64,000 bases of DNA from contig CAZRIV010000005.1 of NCBI GenBank assembly GCA_964600235.1, positions 143,373 through 207,372 of the forward strand. Direction: 5' to 3'. This document shows positions 49,294 to 57,106 of this stretch, piece by piece. The stretch comes from MWEI01 sp964600235. Its GTDB lineage: Bacteria > Desulfobacterota > Desulfomonilia > UBA1062. The notes beneath the pieces are model-generated. The model saw only the letters and a program-made list of their open reading frames with translations, searched no databases and was not told the DNA's origin. Every line of letters begins with the position of its first letter. The first letter of the stretch is position 1. The position numbers were made by a program, and so were the translations under genes.

Positions 49294-49596
49294 ATGATTA
49301 GATTAATTTCCCGGAAATCAATACTCTTTATTTTTATATGTTGTATTATGATGGGTTTCCTTGGATGCAGCGGAAGCTCCGGTGGCAGTTGCAAAAAAGA
49401 ATGCGCTTGGATATTAGCAGCAGGAGAAAGTAAAGATAACTACTATTACAAGAAATGCATAAGCGACTGCGAAGCTGAGAAGGAAAGCTCTGCGGTGATC
49501 TTAACTGACGAGGGATACGATACAGAGTCTACAGACCTTGAGGAAGAAAGCGCGACAGAATCAGCGGATCCGGAGGAAGGTTCATCAGAACAATAA
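49294..49596 (+). CDS. Small lipoprotein, unknown function
   Basis: A 100-residue protein with a lipoprotein signal: basic start, hydrophobic SILFIFICCIMMGF and lipobox FLGC with C25 as the lipid-carrying residue. The mature part has four more cysteines (SCKKEC, KKCISDC), probably two disulfides, and an acidic Glu/Ser/Thr-rich tail with near repeats (DTESTDLEEES, ATESADPEEGS). AAGGAG lies 11 bases before the ATG. Confidence 0.78.
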   Translation: MIRLISRKSILFIFICCIMMGFLGCSGSSGGSCKKECAWILAAGESKDNYYYKKCISDCEAEKESSAVILTDEGYDTESTDLEEESATESADPEEGSSEQ

Positions 49597-49837
49597 TCAA
49601 ATACAAGCCATTCTGAGGTTCTTGAATATCTGTTGACTGTTCCCAGACCTAAGGCTGGAGGAGAATGATACCCCCATGCAGGCATGGAGATCCGCCGGGT
49701 GAGCCTGCTTGCCATGGAGTGCATGGAGAGGATCCGCGCCAAGGGTCTGAATGTATTGCCCGGGGACTTTCCCGGGCCCCGACACCTCCGGGGCACTGTA
49801 CCGCAAGCGCCCGATGTGATATCATGCACAAAGAATC

Positions 49838-51160
49838 ATGAACGACATATCCGGAGAAGCCCTCATCATCCTCCTGCTCATCCTGGTCAACGGCGTCCTG
49901 GCCCTGGCCGAGGTGGCCGTGGTCGCATCCCGCAAGACCAGGCTGCAGCAGCAGGCCAAGGAAGGCAACCTCAAGGCCAAAGCAGCGCTTGAGCTGGCCG
50001 AATCACCCACCCGGTTTCTTGCCACGGTACAGATCGGGATTACGCTCATCGGGGTTCTGGCAGGTGCCTTCGGCGGTGCTACCCTGTCCAGGGAGATCAC
50101 CATTTATCTGAAGAGATTCTCCGCGCTGTCCGCCCATGCCGATACCATAAGCCTTGGTCTCGTGGTGCTCGCCATCACCTATCTTTCCCTGGTCATCGGC
50201 GAGCTCGTGCCCAAGCGCATCGCCCTGCACAGTCCCGAACGCATCGCATCGCTGGTGGCGTCTCCCATGCGATGGCTGTCCGCCCTGGCCTCTCCGCTGG
50301 TGTCCATCCTCAGCTTCTCCACCGACACGGTGCTCCGCCTCATGGGCATGAAGGCATTGAAGGAGCCTCCCGTCACGGAGCAGGAGATCACGGGCATGAT
50401 CGAGCAGGGGGCCGAGGCCGGTATCTTCGAGCCCGCGGAACATTCCATGGTCAAACGGGTGTTCCGCCTGGGCGACCGGACCGTGGGCTCGCTCATGACC
50501 CTCAAGCCGGACATCGTGTGGATCGATCTGGATGACAGCCCGGACGAGGTCCTCAGGAAACTCACCGAGAGCGTGTACTCCCGTTTGCCGGTGTGCAGGG
50601 GGAACCTGGACAACGTGACAGGGATACTGCGCGCCAAGGACATGCTGAGAAAGTGCCTGACCTGCGGTGTCCCCGATATCAAGGACATCCTGAAGGAACC
50701 GGTGTTCGTGCCTGAGACCCTGCCTGCCCTGAAGCTGCTGGAGCAGATGAAGCAGGAGCGCACCCACATCGTGCTGGTGGTGGACGAGTATGGCACCCTG
50801 AAAGGCCTGGTGACGCTCAACGACATCCTGGAGGCCATTGTGGGAGACCTTCCTTCCCTGGACGAGTCCGACGAACCGTATGCGGTGAGGAGAGAGGACG
50901 GGTCATGGCTGTTCGACGGGATGCTTTCCATGGACGAGTTCAAGGATCACCTCAAGATAAACCGGCTGTCCGATGAAGACACCCACAAGTACCTCACCCT
51001 GAGCGGGTATGTCCTTCACAAGATGGACCGTATCCCGACAACAGGCGAGTGGTTCGAGGCGGACGGCCTCCGCTTCGAGATCATGGACATGGACGGCAAC
51101 CGGATCGACAAGATCCTGGTATCGCTGCCCGCCGGAGGCACCAGGCCGGAAGAAACCTGA
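49838..51160 (+). CDS. CNNM/CorC-type membrane protein (hemolysin family)
   Basis: A 440-residue protein. Residues 1-190 are the DUF21/CNNM membrane domain (NGVLALAEVAVVASRKTRLQQQAKEGN, LATVQIGITLIGVLAGAFGGATLS, GELVPKRIALHSPERIA). Two CBS domains follow (~200-330; PVCRGNLDNVTGILRAKDML, HIVLVVDEYGTLKGLVTLNDILEAIVGDL), then a CorC/HlyC domain to the end. Relatives export or regulate Mg2+/Co2+. The old name hemolysin is misleading. Confidence 0.9.
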   Translation: MNDISGEALIILLLILVNGVLALAEVAVVASRKTRLQQQAKEGNLKAKAALELAESPTRFLATVQIGITLIGVLAGAFGGATLSREITIYLKRFSALSAHADTISLGLVVLAITYLSLVIGELVPKRIALHSPERIASLVASPMRWLSALASPLVSILSFSTDTVLRLMGMKALKEPPVTEQEITGMIEQGAEAGIFEPAEHSMVKRVFRLGDRTVGSLMTLKPDIVWIDLDDSPDEVLRKLTESVYSRLPVCRGNLDNVTGILRAKDMLRKCLTCGVPDIKDILKEPVFVPETLPALKLLEQMKQERTHIVLVVDEYGTLKGLVTLNDILEAIVGDLPSLDESDEPYAVRREDGSWLFDGMLSMDEFKDHLKINRLSDEDTHKYLTLSGYVLHKMDRIPTTGEWFEADGLRFEIMDMDGNRIDKILVSLPAGGTRPEET

Positions 51161-51361
51161 CGGTTGCCTGAAGAATTGAACTTGCCCATACCCGGTTCAT
51201 CGCAACGAGCCGACGCTTCACCGGTTTCCTGGAGAAATGGCTCTTGCAACTTCATGGCACACGAACCATAATGGCTCGGGCGGGAAAAGGCCGTCCGGCA
51301 CCGGGCAGCCTGCCGCTTCCGCCTTTACTTGATTAAGATCGCATGTGCAAGGGAGGGAATC

Positions 51362-52051
51362 ATGAGAAAGGTTCTGGCTTTTTCCGTCGTGTTCGTTTTC
51401 ATCTTCACCCAGGTCGTGTTCGCCCAGTGGGGCGGCAAGGAACAGGGTCCGAAACTCCGCGGCAACTTCAAACCCGTGGTGGGCGCGTGGGCCCAATACC
51501 AGATAAAGGGGACAGGACCCCAGGGGCAGTCCAAGATGAAGGTGGCCATCGTGGGCAAGGAAGGCAACTCCTACTGGTACGAGAGCGTGACAGAAGGACC
51601 AGGCGGCCGCAGCGTCATGAAGATGCTCGTGTCCGGGGACCCCAACGACAGCAAGGGCGTCACGCGCATGATCATGAAACAAGGCAACGAAAAGGCCATG
51701 GAGATGCCCATCATGAACCAGGGCAAGAAGCCCGACCAGGCCGCGGACAAGAAAGGAAAGATCATCGACAAGGGCATGGAGACCGTCACGGTACCTGCAG
51801 GGACCTTCAGGGCCCAGCACATGCAGTACCTCTATGAGAAGGAAGCAGTGGACTCCTGGGTCAGCGACAAGGTGCCGCCCTACTGCATGGTCAAGTCATC
51901 GGCCAAGGACTTCGAGATGGTCCTTCTGGGATACGGGACAGGCGCCAAGACACTCATCACCGAGACACCCAAAAAGTTCGAGATGCCCAAGATGCCCGCA
52001 GGCATGCCCAAGGGCATGATACCTCCCGGCATGGGCGCCCCGGGGAATTGA
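51362..52051 (+). CDS. Secreted protein of unknown function
   Basis: A 229-residue protein from ATG 51362, behind AGGGAGGG. Signal peptide MRKVLAFSVVFVFIFTQVVFA; the mature part is beta-rich (VVGAWAQYQIKGTG, SYWYESVTEG, ETVTVPAGTFRAQHMQYLYE, VPPYCMVKSSAKDFEMVLLGYG), similar in look to outer-membrane-associated DUF3108-type barrels. The tail is a Met/Pro/Gly repeat (MPKMPAGMPKGMIPPGM). A terminator follows. Confidence 0.7.
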   Translation: MRKVLAFSVVFVFIFTQVVFAQWGGKEQGPKLRGNFKPVVGAWAQYQIKGTGPQGQSKMKVAIVGKEGNSYWYESVTEGPGGRSVMKMLVSGDPNDSKGVTRMIMKQGNEKAMEMPIMNQGKKPDQAADKKGKIIDKGMETVTVPAGTFRAQHMQYLYEKEAVDSWVSDKVPPYCMVKSSAKDFEMVLLGYGTGAKTLITETPKKFEMPKMPAGMPKGMIPPGMGAPGN

Positions 52052-52081
52052 CAGCGCCCGGATATTCAACTCAATGAGAGG

Positions 52082-52124
52082 AAGGTGGTCGCAATCTGCG
52101 ACCACCTTGATATACGGTTTTTTT
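52082..52124 (+). terminator. Intrinsic terminator after the secreted-protein gene
   Basis: AAGGTGGTCGCA and its perfect complement TGCGACCACCTT enclose a three-base loop (52082-52108), followed after nine bases by seven or more T. Confidence 0.78.
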
Positions 52125-52364
52125 CCATACAGCGGCCGGTCATTCAGGATCACGACTTCTTACAATCCAGCCCTGTCAGATCTGGATCAGCCTTGTGTCC
52201 AGGCGGGTCCCCTGATCATTTATTTGCCATCCTCCCTCTCCTGTAGTACTGTTCGACGCCTTAACGGTTACGAGATCCGGGAAAAATGACCCGCAGGACC
52301 TGGTATTCTCATGCCTGGGTGACTGATGCCCGGGGTACCGGCACTGATAAAAGGAGAGAAACCT

Positions 52365-52787
52365 ATGACCATTACGGACGGGAAAGAGGTATCAATAGAG
52401 TATACCCTTACACTCGAGAACAATGAGGTTGCGGACACCAACGTGGGCAAGGACCCACTCTCGTTCGAACAGGGGGCCCATCAGATCATACCGGGTCTGG
52501 AAAAGGCAATCGAGGGGATGAAGGTCGGTGAGAGCAGAAAGGTCACCGTCAAGCCCGAGGATGCCTACGGGCCTCTCGTAAAGGAGGCCATCATAGAGGT
52601 GGAAAAGGACAGGATGCCGGAGAGCGCCTTCAAGGTGGGCTCCCAGGTGCAGGCTAAAGGGCCGGACGAACAGGTACTGGTGGGGCTCGTAACCGCTGTC
52701 ACGGGCGACAAGGCCACCATCGACTTCAACCACCCCATGGCAGGGAAAACCCTGTTCTTTGACGTCAAGGTGCTCGATATCAAGTAG
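52365..52787 (+). CDS. FKBP-type peptidyl-prolyl isomerase (SlyD-like)
   Basis: A 140-residue protein from ATG 52365 with AAAGGAGAG before it. The FKBP half (VSIEYTLTLENNEVADTN, PLSFEQGAHQIIPGLEKAIEGMKVGESRKVTVKPEDAYG) is interrupted by the insert-in-flap chaperone domain, and the final strand is TLFFDVKVLDI. It speeds proline isomerisation and holds unfolded chains. There is no His-rich tail, unlike E. coli SlyD. Confidence 0.9.
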   Translation: MTITDGKEVSIEYTLTLENNEVADTNVGKDPLSFEQGAHQIIPGLEKAIEGMKVGESRKVTVKPEDAYGPLVKEAIIEVEKDRMPESAFKVGSQVQAKGPDEQVLVGLVTAVTGDKATIDFNHPMAGKTLFFDVKVLDIK

Positions 52788-52827
52788 CGCCCAGCAAGCA
52801 ACTGTAATATCCGGGATAAGAATATTC

Positions 52828-52876
52828 TTGACTCGTTAGCCCATTTAGCATAATTGGTTTATCCAATTATGCTAAA
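52828..52876 (+). promoter_or_regulatory. gntR promoter covered by a 33-bp palindromic operator
   Basis: Fourteen-base arms (52844-52857 and 52863-52876), perfectly complementary, around TTTAT. The centre TTGGTTTATCCAA fits FadR-type GntR operators. TTGACT (52828-52833) and CATAAT (52849-52854) may be -35 and -10. The right arm includes the ATG of the regulator gene. Confidence 0.72.
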
Positions 52877-53708
52877 GGTTCCCCAGCCCTCCCCAGACGC
52901 CGCCCTCCAGCAGGGACGCGACAAGCCTCTGCCCAGGAGGATTTCAGAGCTGCTCATAGCCCGGATCTTCATGGGCGAGCTGAAACCCGGCGACCGCCTG
53001 CCCCCCGACCGGGTGCTCGCAGAGCAGCTCGGCGTGGACCGCACCTCGCTGAGGGCCGCGCTTAACGAGCTTGCCAGCAGGAACATCGTCCGGGCCGTCC
53101 AGGGTTCCGGCGTGGTGGTGCTCGACTACCGGGAGCATGCAGGGCTCGACTTTTTAGACGCCGTGTTCGGCATGAGCGATATCGACCTGGGCAGCACCTT
53201 CAACCTGGAGCTCCTGGACCACTGGATCGAGGTCGTTCCGGCAGTCCTGGAGATGGCTCTGCGGCGTGCGACCCATGCCGACCTCGCTACCATAGACACC
53301 CTTTTCAGGCGCCAGCTCGATGCCCTGAAGAAAGGCGCGGATCTGTTCGAACTGGCGGCCATCGAGGTGGAGATCCAAGACGAGATCGTAAGGCTTGCAG
53401 GGAGCACCATACTCAGGCTGTTTGCCAACTCCATGCGCAAGGTGAGGGTCCAGTTCGTGGCGTCGTTCTTCAAGACCGTGGACGTTAAGGCCCATATCCT
53501 GTCCATGCGCACCATGATCCAGCTCGTCATGGCAGGGGGGATCACGCCGGAGACGAGCGCCATGCGCTTCAAGGCCTATCTGCACGAGCACACGAAGGCC
53601 CACCGCGCGCGCATCGCAGGGATGCCGTCGAGCCCGTTCCGCCGCGGGGAGCGCACCTGCAAGAAACAGAGAAAAAAGAAGCCTGGAACAGGGGGAGACA
53701 GACCATGA
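52869..53708 (+). CDS. GntR-family (FadR-type) regulator
   Basis: A 279-residue protein from ATG 52869. Winged helix (RRISELLIARIFMGELKPGDRLPPDRVLAEQLGVDRTSLRAALNELASRNIVRAVQGSGVVV) followed by a helical ligand domain with FCD-like acid/His pattern, to about residue 245, and a very basic tail (RRGERTCKKQRKKK). Its start lies in the palindromic operator and has no Shine-Dalgarno, so the mRNA may be almost leaderless. It overlaps the ferredoxin gene by four bases; it probably controls the following redox operon in response to a fatty or organic acid. Confidence 0.85.
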   Translation: MLKVPQPSPDAALQQGRDKPLPRRISELLIARIFMGELKPGDRLPPDRVLAEQLGVDRTSLRAALNELASRNIVRAVQGSGVVVLDYREHAGLDFLDAVFGMSDIDLGSTFNLELLDHWIEVVPAVLEMALRRATHADLATIDTLFRRQLDALKKGADLFELAAIEVEIQDEIVRLAGSTILRLFANSMRKVRVQFVASFFKTVDVKAHILSMRTMIQLVMAGGITPETSAMRFKAYLHEHTKAHRARIAGMPSSPFRRGERTCKKQRKKKPGTGGDRP

Positions 53709-54721
53709 ACATGCCTGAACAGCTCAAGCCATATGCGGCCAAACTCGGATTCCCGGAGTCCCGGACCCTGGCCGGGATCTTTGCCATCCTCTACGACGAC
53801 CCGGACAGCGTCGCCGTGGCCGGTGCCTCGCCGGGTTCCGTCAGGGAGATGGCGGCGAAGACCGGCTTAAGCGAACAACGCGTGAAGGAGGTTGCAAAGC
53901 GGCTGCTGCGCAAGGGCGCCATCAGCCGGGTAATGGCCAAGGGGGATTACTACCGGCTCTTCCCGGCCATGATCGAGCTGAGAGACGCGGTGGTGATCAT
54001 GCCCGAGTGCCCCCAGGAGCTCTTCGAGCTGTGGGAGGTCCTTATCCGGGACGAGATGCCGGGGCTCGTGCCTGCACTGAGGCACCTGAACCTCCCGCCC
54101 ATGCTCAGGGTAATCCCCATAGAGGAGACCGTCGAGAGCGCCACGCAGGTGCTGGATGCGGACTCGGCCCGGAAGATAGTCAGTGCCGCAAAGGTCATTA
54201 CGGCCATCCCCTGCCCGTGCCGCACCCAGGCCGAGCGCGTGGGCAGGACAGAGGACTGCATCGCGCCCAGGGGCGTGAGCTTCTGCATGCAGATAAACGG
54301 CTTTGCCGAGGCGGCTTTAGACCGCGGCGTGGGCGAGCGCCTGAGCACCGAAGAGGCCATAAAGAGGCTTGCCCTGGCTGAAGATGCCGGGCTTGTCCAC
54401 ACGGTGCGCAACAACGTCAAGGAAGATATGTTCATGTGCAACTGCTGCCCCTGCTGCTGCACCGCCATGTTCCTCCACAACCAGATCGGCTACGACGCCT
54501 CCTTCGCCCCTTCCCGCTTCCGGGCCAGGGTGGCTGAGGCGGACTGCACCGGGTGCAAAGCGTGCGAAGAGAGGTGCTCCTTCAAGGCCGTCAGCGTCGA
54601 TGGGACAGCCGCCATCGACCCGGACAAGTGCATGGGGTGCGGCAACTGCGTGCTCGCCTGCCCGGCCGATGCCATCACCCTTCAAGAGGCCAGGCCTCCA
54701 GAGTTCATCCGGAGGACCTGA
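53705..54721 (+). CDS. Winged-helix/ferredoxin fusion protein
   Basis: A 338-residue protein. Residues 40-100 look like a winged helix (VREMAAKTGLSEQRVKEVAKRLLRKGAISRV). The middle has IPCPCRTQ and the cysteine cluster MCNCCPCCCTAMF. The C-terminus has two [4Fe-4S] motifs (CTGCKACEERC, CMGCGNCVLACP). Such proteins pass electrons to neighbouring flavoenzymes in anaerobes; the middle cysteines may hold another cluster. It is coupled to the GntR gene and precedes the enoate-reductase-like gene. Confidence 0.83.
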   Translation: MNMPEQLKPYAAKLGFPESRTLAGIFAILYDDPDSVAVAGASPGSVREMAAKTGLSEQRVKEVAKRLLRKGAISRVMAKGDYYRLFPAMIELRDAVVIMPECPQELFELWEVLIRDEMPGLVPALRHLNLPPMLRVIPIEETVESATQVLDADSARKIVSAAKVITAIPCPCRTQAERVGRTEDCIAPRGVSFCMQINGFAEAALDRGVGERLSTEEAIKRLALAEDAGLVHTVRNNVKEDMFMCNCCPCCCTAMFLHNQIGYDASFAPSRFRARVAEADCTGCKACEERCSFKAVSVDGTAAIDPDKCMGCGNCVLACPADAITLQEARPPEFIRRT

Positions 54722-54840
54722 TGTTTTTTTAAACAGAATGGATAGCCTGATGATTGTCGGGTCGTGTTCATGTATGATCAGGGAAAGAGGGTTCCATGCT
54801 CTTACTGGAATGACCATGAAAGAGAAAGAGGGACTGATCG

Positions 54841-56778
54841 ATGAATAAAAAAACTCAATTCGAACATCTTTTTTCACCCATAACCATAGGCTCCATGAGA
54901 CTCGAGAACAGGGCGGTCATGCCTGCCATGGGCACGGCATACGCGGGCATGGACAACACCCCGGGCGAGCGGTTGGTGCAGTACCTGGCCAGGAGGGCCC
55001 GTGGCGGCACCGGCCTCATCATCACCGAGGTGACCGCCGTGACACCCCGGGGCAAGGGCTTCCCCAACGAACTCGGCATCTGGAGCGACGACTTCATCGG
55101 TCCCTTATCCAGGATCCCGGATGCCATCCACAAAGAAGGCGGCAAGGCCGCCATACAGCTGCACCACGCAGGCCGGGAGACCTTCCCCCAGGCTGCAGGG
55201 GGCCTGCCCGAGGCACCGTCGGCCATCCCCAGCGTCATATTAGGCCAGCCCTGTGAGGAGATGAACATCGAGCGCATCGGCGAGGTCATCGGTGCCTTTG
55301 CCTCTGCGGCGCTGCGCGCCCAAAAGGCGGGCTTCGATGCCGTGGAGATCCACAGCGCCCACGGATACCTGCTCAACCAGTTCCTCTCGCCCTTTTCCAA
55401 CCAGCGCTCAGACGCCTACGGCGGCTCCGAGGAGAACCGCTCCCGCTTCGTGCTGGAGATCATCGAGGAGGCCAGGAAGGCCGTGGGCAAGGACTTTCCC
55501 ATTATCGTGCGCTTCTCCGCAGACGAGCTCGTCCGGGGCGGGTTCGACCTGGAGTTCACCAGGCGCCTCGCCCCGCAACTCGTTCAGGCAGGGGCCGATG
55601 CCCTGCACGTGTCGGTGGGGGTCTACTCCACACCCGGAGGCCTCTCCATCGCGTCCATGGACACGCCCCCCGGGTTCAACCTGTTCAGGGCCCGGGCCAT
55701 CAAGGAGGTGGTGGACGTGCCGGTGATCGGCGTGGGCCGCATCAGCGATGTGGCGCTTGCCGAAGAGGCCCTTGCCCGGGGCGACGCCGACCTCATCAGC
55801 TTCGGCAGGCAGCACCTGACAGACCCCGACTTCATCCGCAAGGCCAAGGAAGGACGGCTCTCCGATATCAGGCCGTGCGTGGCATGCAACCAGGGCTGCA
55901 TCGAGCGGCTGAGCTTTGAGATGAAATCCGCCACCTGCTCCTTCAACCCGGAATGCGGCCAGGAGTTCCGCCCCTCAAAGAGAGCCGATGTCCCCAGGAA
56001 GGTATGGGTGGTCGGAGCGGGCCCGGCAGGTCTGTCCGCGGCCATGGCCGCCGCAGAAAGGGGCCATACGGTTGCAGTCTTCGAACAGGAAGACTCAGCC
56101 GGAGGCCAGCTGCGCTCGGCAAGCAGGCCCCCGCACAAGGAGGGCTTCTGGGACTGGGTCCAGTGGGCTTTGCGCAGGCTGGGCACGCTCGGGGTCGAGG
56201 TCAGGCTTAACCAGGCGGTAACGCAGGAGATGCTCCGGACGGGCAAACCCGATGCCGTTATCCTGGCAACAGGGGCATACCCGGTCACGGCAAACATCCC
56301 GGGCATCAAGGAACCGATCGTCCTGGATGCCCGGGACGTCCTCATGGGGAAGACTGTAGCCAAAAGCCCGGCAGTCATACTGGGCGCCGGGTACGTGGGC
56401 ATGGAGACCGCCGATTTCCTCGCCGAACGCGGCGTTGAAACGATCATCATCGAGATGCTCCCCACACCGCCTGTGGGCAAGCTCACGGCCCACGGCTACT
56501 GGCTGCACAAGCGCATCAAAGAAGGCGGCGGCAAGATGTACTTCGGGGCAAAGGTCACCAGGATCGATAAAGATGCCGTCCACTTCTCAAAAGGGGACGA
56601 AGACATGAGCGTGAGCGCCGCCTCGGTCATCACCGCCATGGGGGCGCGCTCGGACACCGATCTGAGAGAGATCATCGAACAGGCGGGCATACCCTGCGTA
56701 ACGGCAGGAGATGCCAACAGCCCCAGGCGCATCCTGGAGGCCATCCACGAGGGTCATAAGGCGGGCAGAGAGGTCTGA
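54841..56778 (+). CDS. Old-yellow-enzyme/2-enoate reductase family Fe-S flavoenzyme
   Basis: A 645-residue enzyme. Residues 1-350 are the FMN barrel (NRAVMPAMGT, QLHHAGRET, VEIHSAHGYLLNQFLSPFSNQRSDAYGGSEENRSRF). The [4Fe-4S] cysteines are C346, C349, C353 and C366 (CVACNQGC). A FAD domain (VVGAGPAGLSAAMAAAERGH) and an NAD(P)H domain (ILGAGYVGMETADFLAERG) complete the 2,4-dienoyl-CoA reductase plan. It reduces activated C=C bonds, probably in fatty or aromatic acid metabolism; the exact substrate is unknown. The ferredoxin before it may be its partner. Confidence 0.9.
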   Translation: MNKKTQFEHLFSPITIGSMRLENRAVMPAMGTAYAGMDNTPGERLVQYLARRARGGTGLIITEVTAVTPRGKGFPNELGIWSDDFIGPLSRIPDAIHKEGGKAAIQLHHAGRETFPQAAGGLPEAPSAIPSVILGQPCEEMNIERIGEVIGAFASAALRAQKAGFDAVEIHSAHGYLLNQFLSPFSNQRSDAYGGSEENRSRFVLEIIEEARKAVGKDFPIIVRFSADELVRGGFDLEFTRRLAPQLVQAGADALHVSVGVYSTPGGLSIASMDTPPGFNLFRARAIKEVVDVPVIGVGRISDVALAEEALARGDADLISFGRQHLTDPDFIRKAKEGRLSDIRPCVACNQGCIERLSFEMKSATCSFNPECGQEFRPSKRADVPRKVWVVGAGPAGLSAAMAAAERGHTVAVFEQEDSAGGQLRSASRPPHKEGFWDWVQWALRRLGTLGVEVRLNQAVTQEMLRTGKPDAVILATGAYPVTANIPGIKEPIVLDARDVLMGKTVAKSPAVILGAGYVGMETADFLAERGVETIIIEMLPTPPVGKLTAHGYWLHKRIKEGGGKMYFGAKVTRIDKDAVHFSKGDEDMSVSAASVITAMGARSDTDLREIIEQAGIPCVTAGDANSPRRILEAIHEGHKAGREV

Positions 56779-57106
56779 TACAAGATAGCTATAAAGAAAA
56801 GATTATTAACAAGACCGCTTAAACATGAAGAAATCGCCTGGCTGTTAACGGCTCTCCTGATTGGGAGAGTGCACCTTTCAAGGAACGGCTGTCTCTTCAG
56901 CCGTCTTTGCCTTCAAGATTTTAATGAGTTCGCAACTACTTGATTATACCCATACTGTGATTATGATAGATAATACTGGGCTTGAGAGTTAGGGCCGCAT
57001 GGGACTTCCGTGAGCTGTGAAGCTTACACTATATGATTTTTTTACAAGGCTGCACTATTCTCATCCAGCGTCATCGACAAGCATAAGACCCTGAACGAGG
57101 AGATCC
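56779..57106. other. Intergenic region with stem-loops
   Basis: CTCTCC/GGAGAG near 56852-56868 and ACGGCTG/CAGCCGT (56885-56891, 56898-56904) form small stems; the second is followed by CTTTGCCTTC and may end the flavoenzyme operon. No gene was recognised. The kinase promoter should lie in the AT-rich part near 56935-57050. Confidence 0.45.

Noticed and set aside
49684..49992. 102-codon frame before the CNNM-type gene
   Set aside because: It overlaps the start of the CNNM-type gene in another frame, has no good ribosome-binding site, and its second half is the shadow of that gene.
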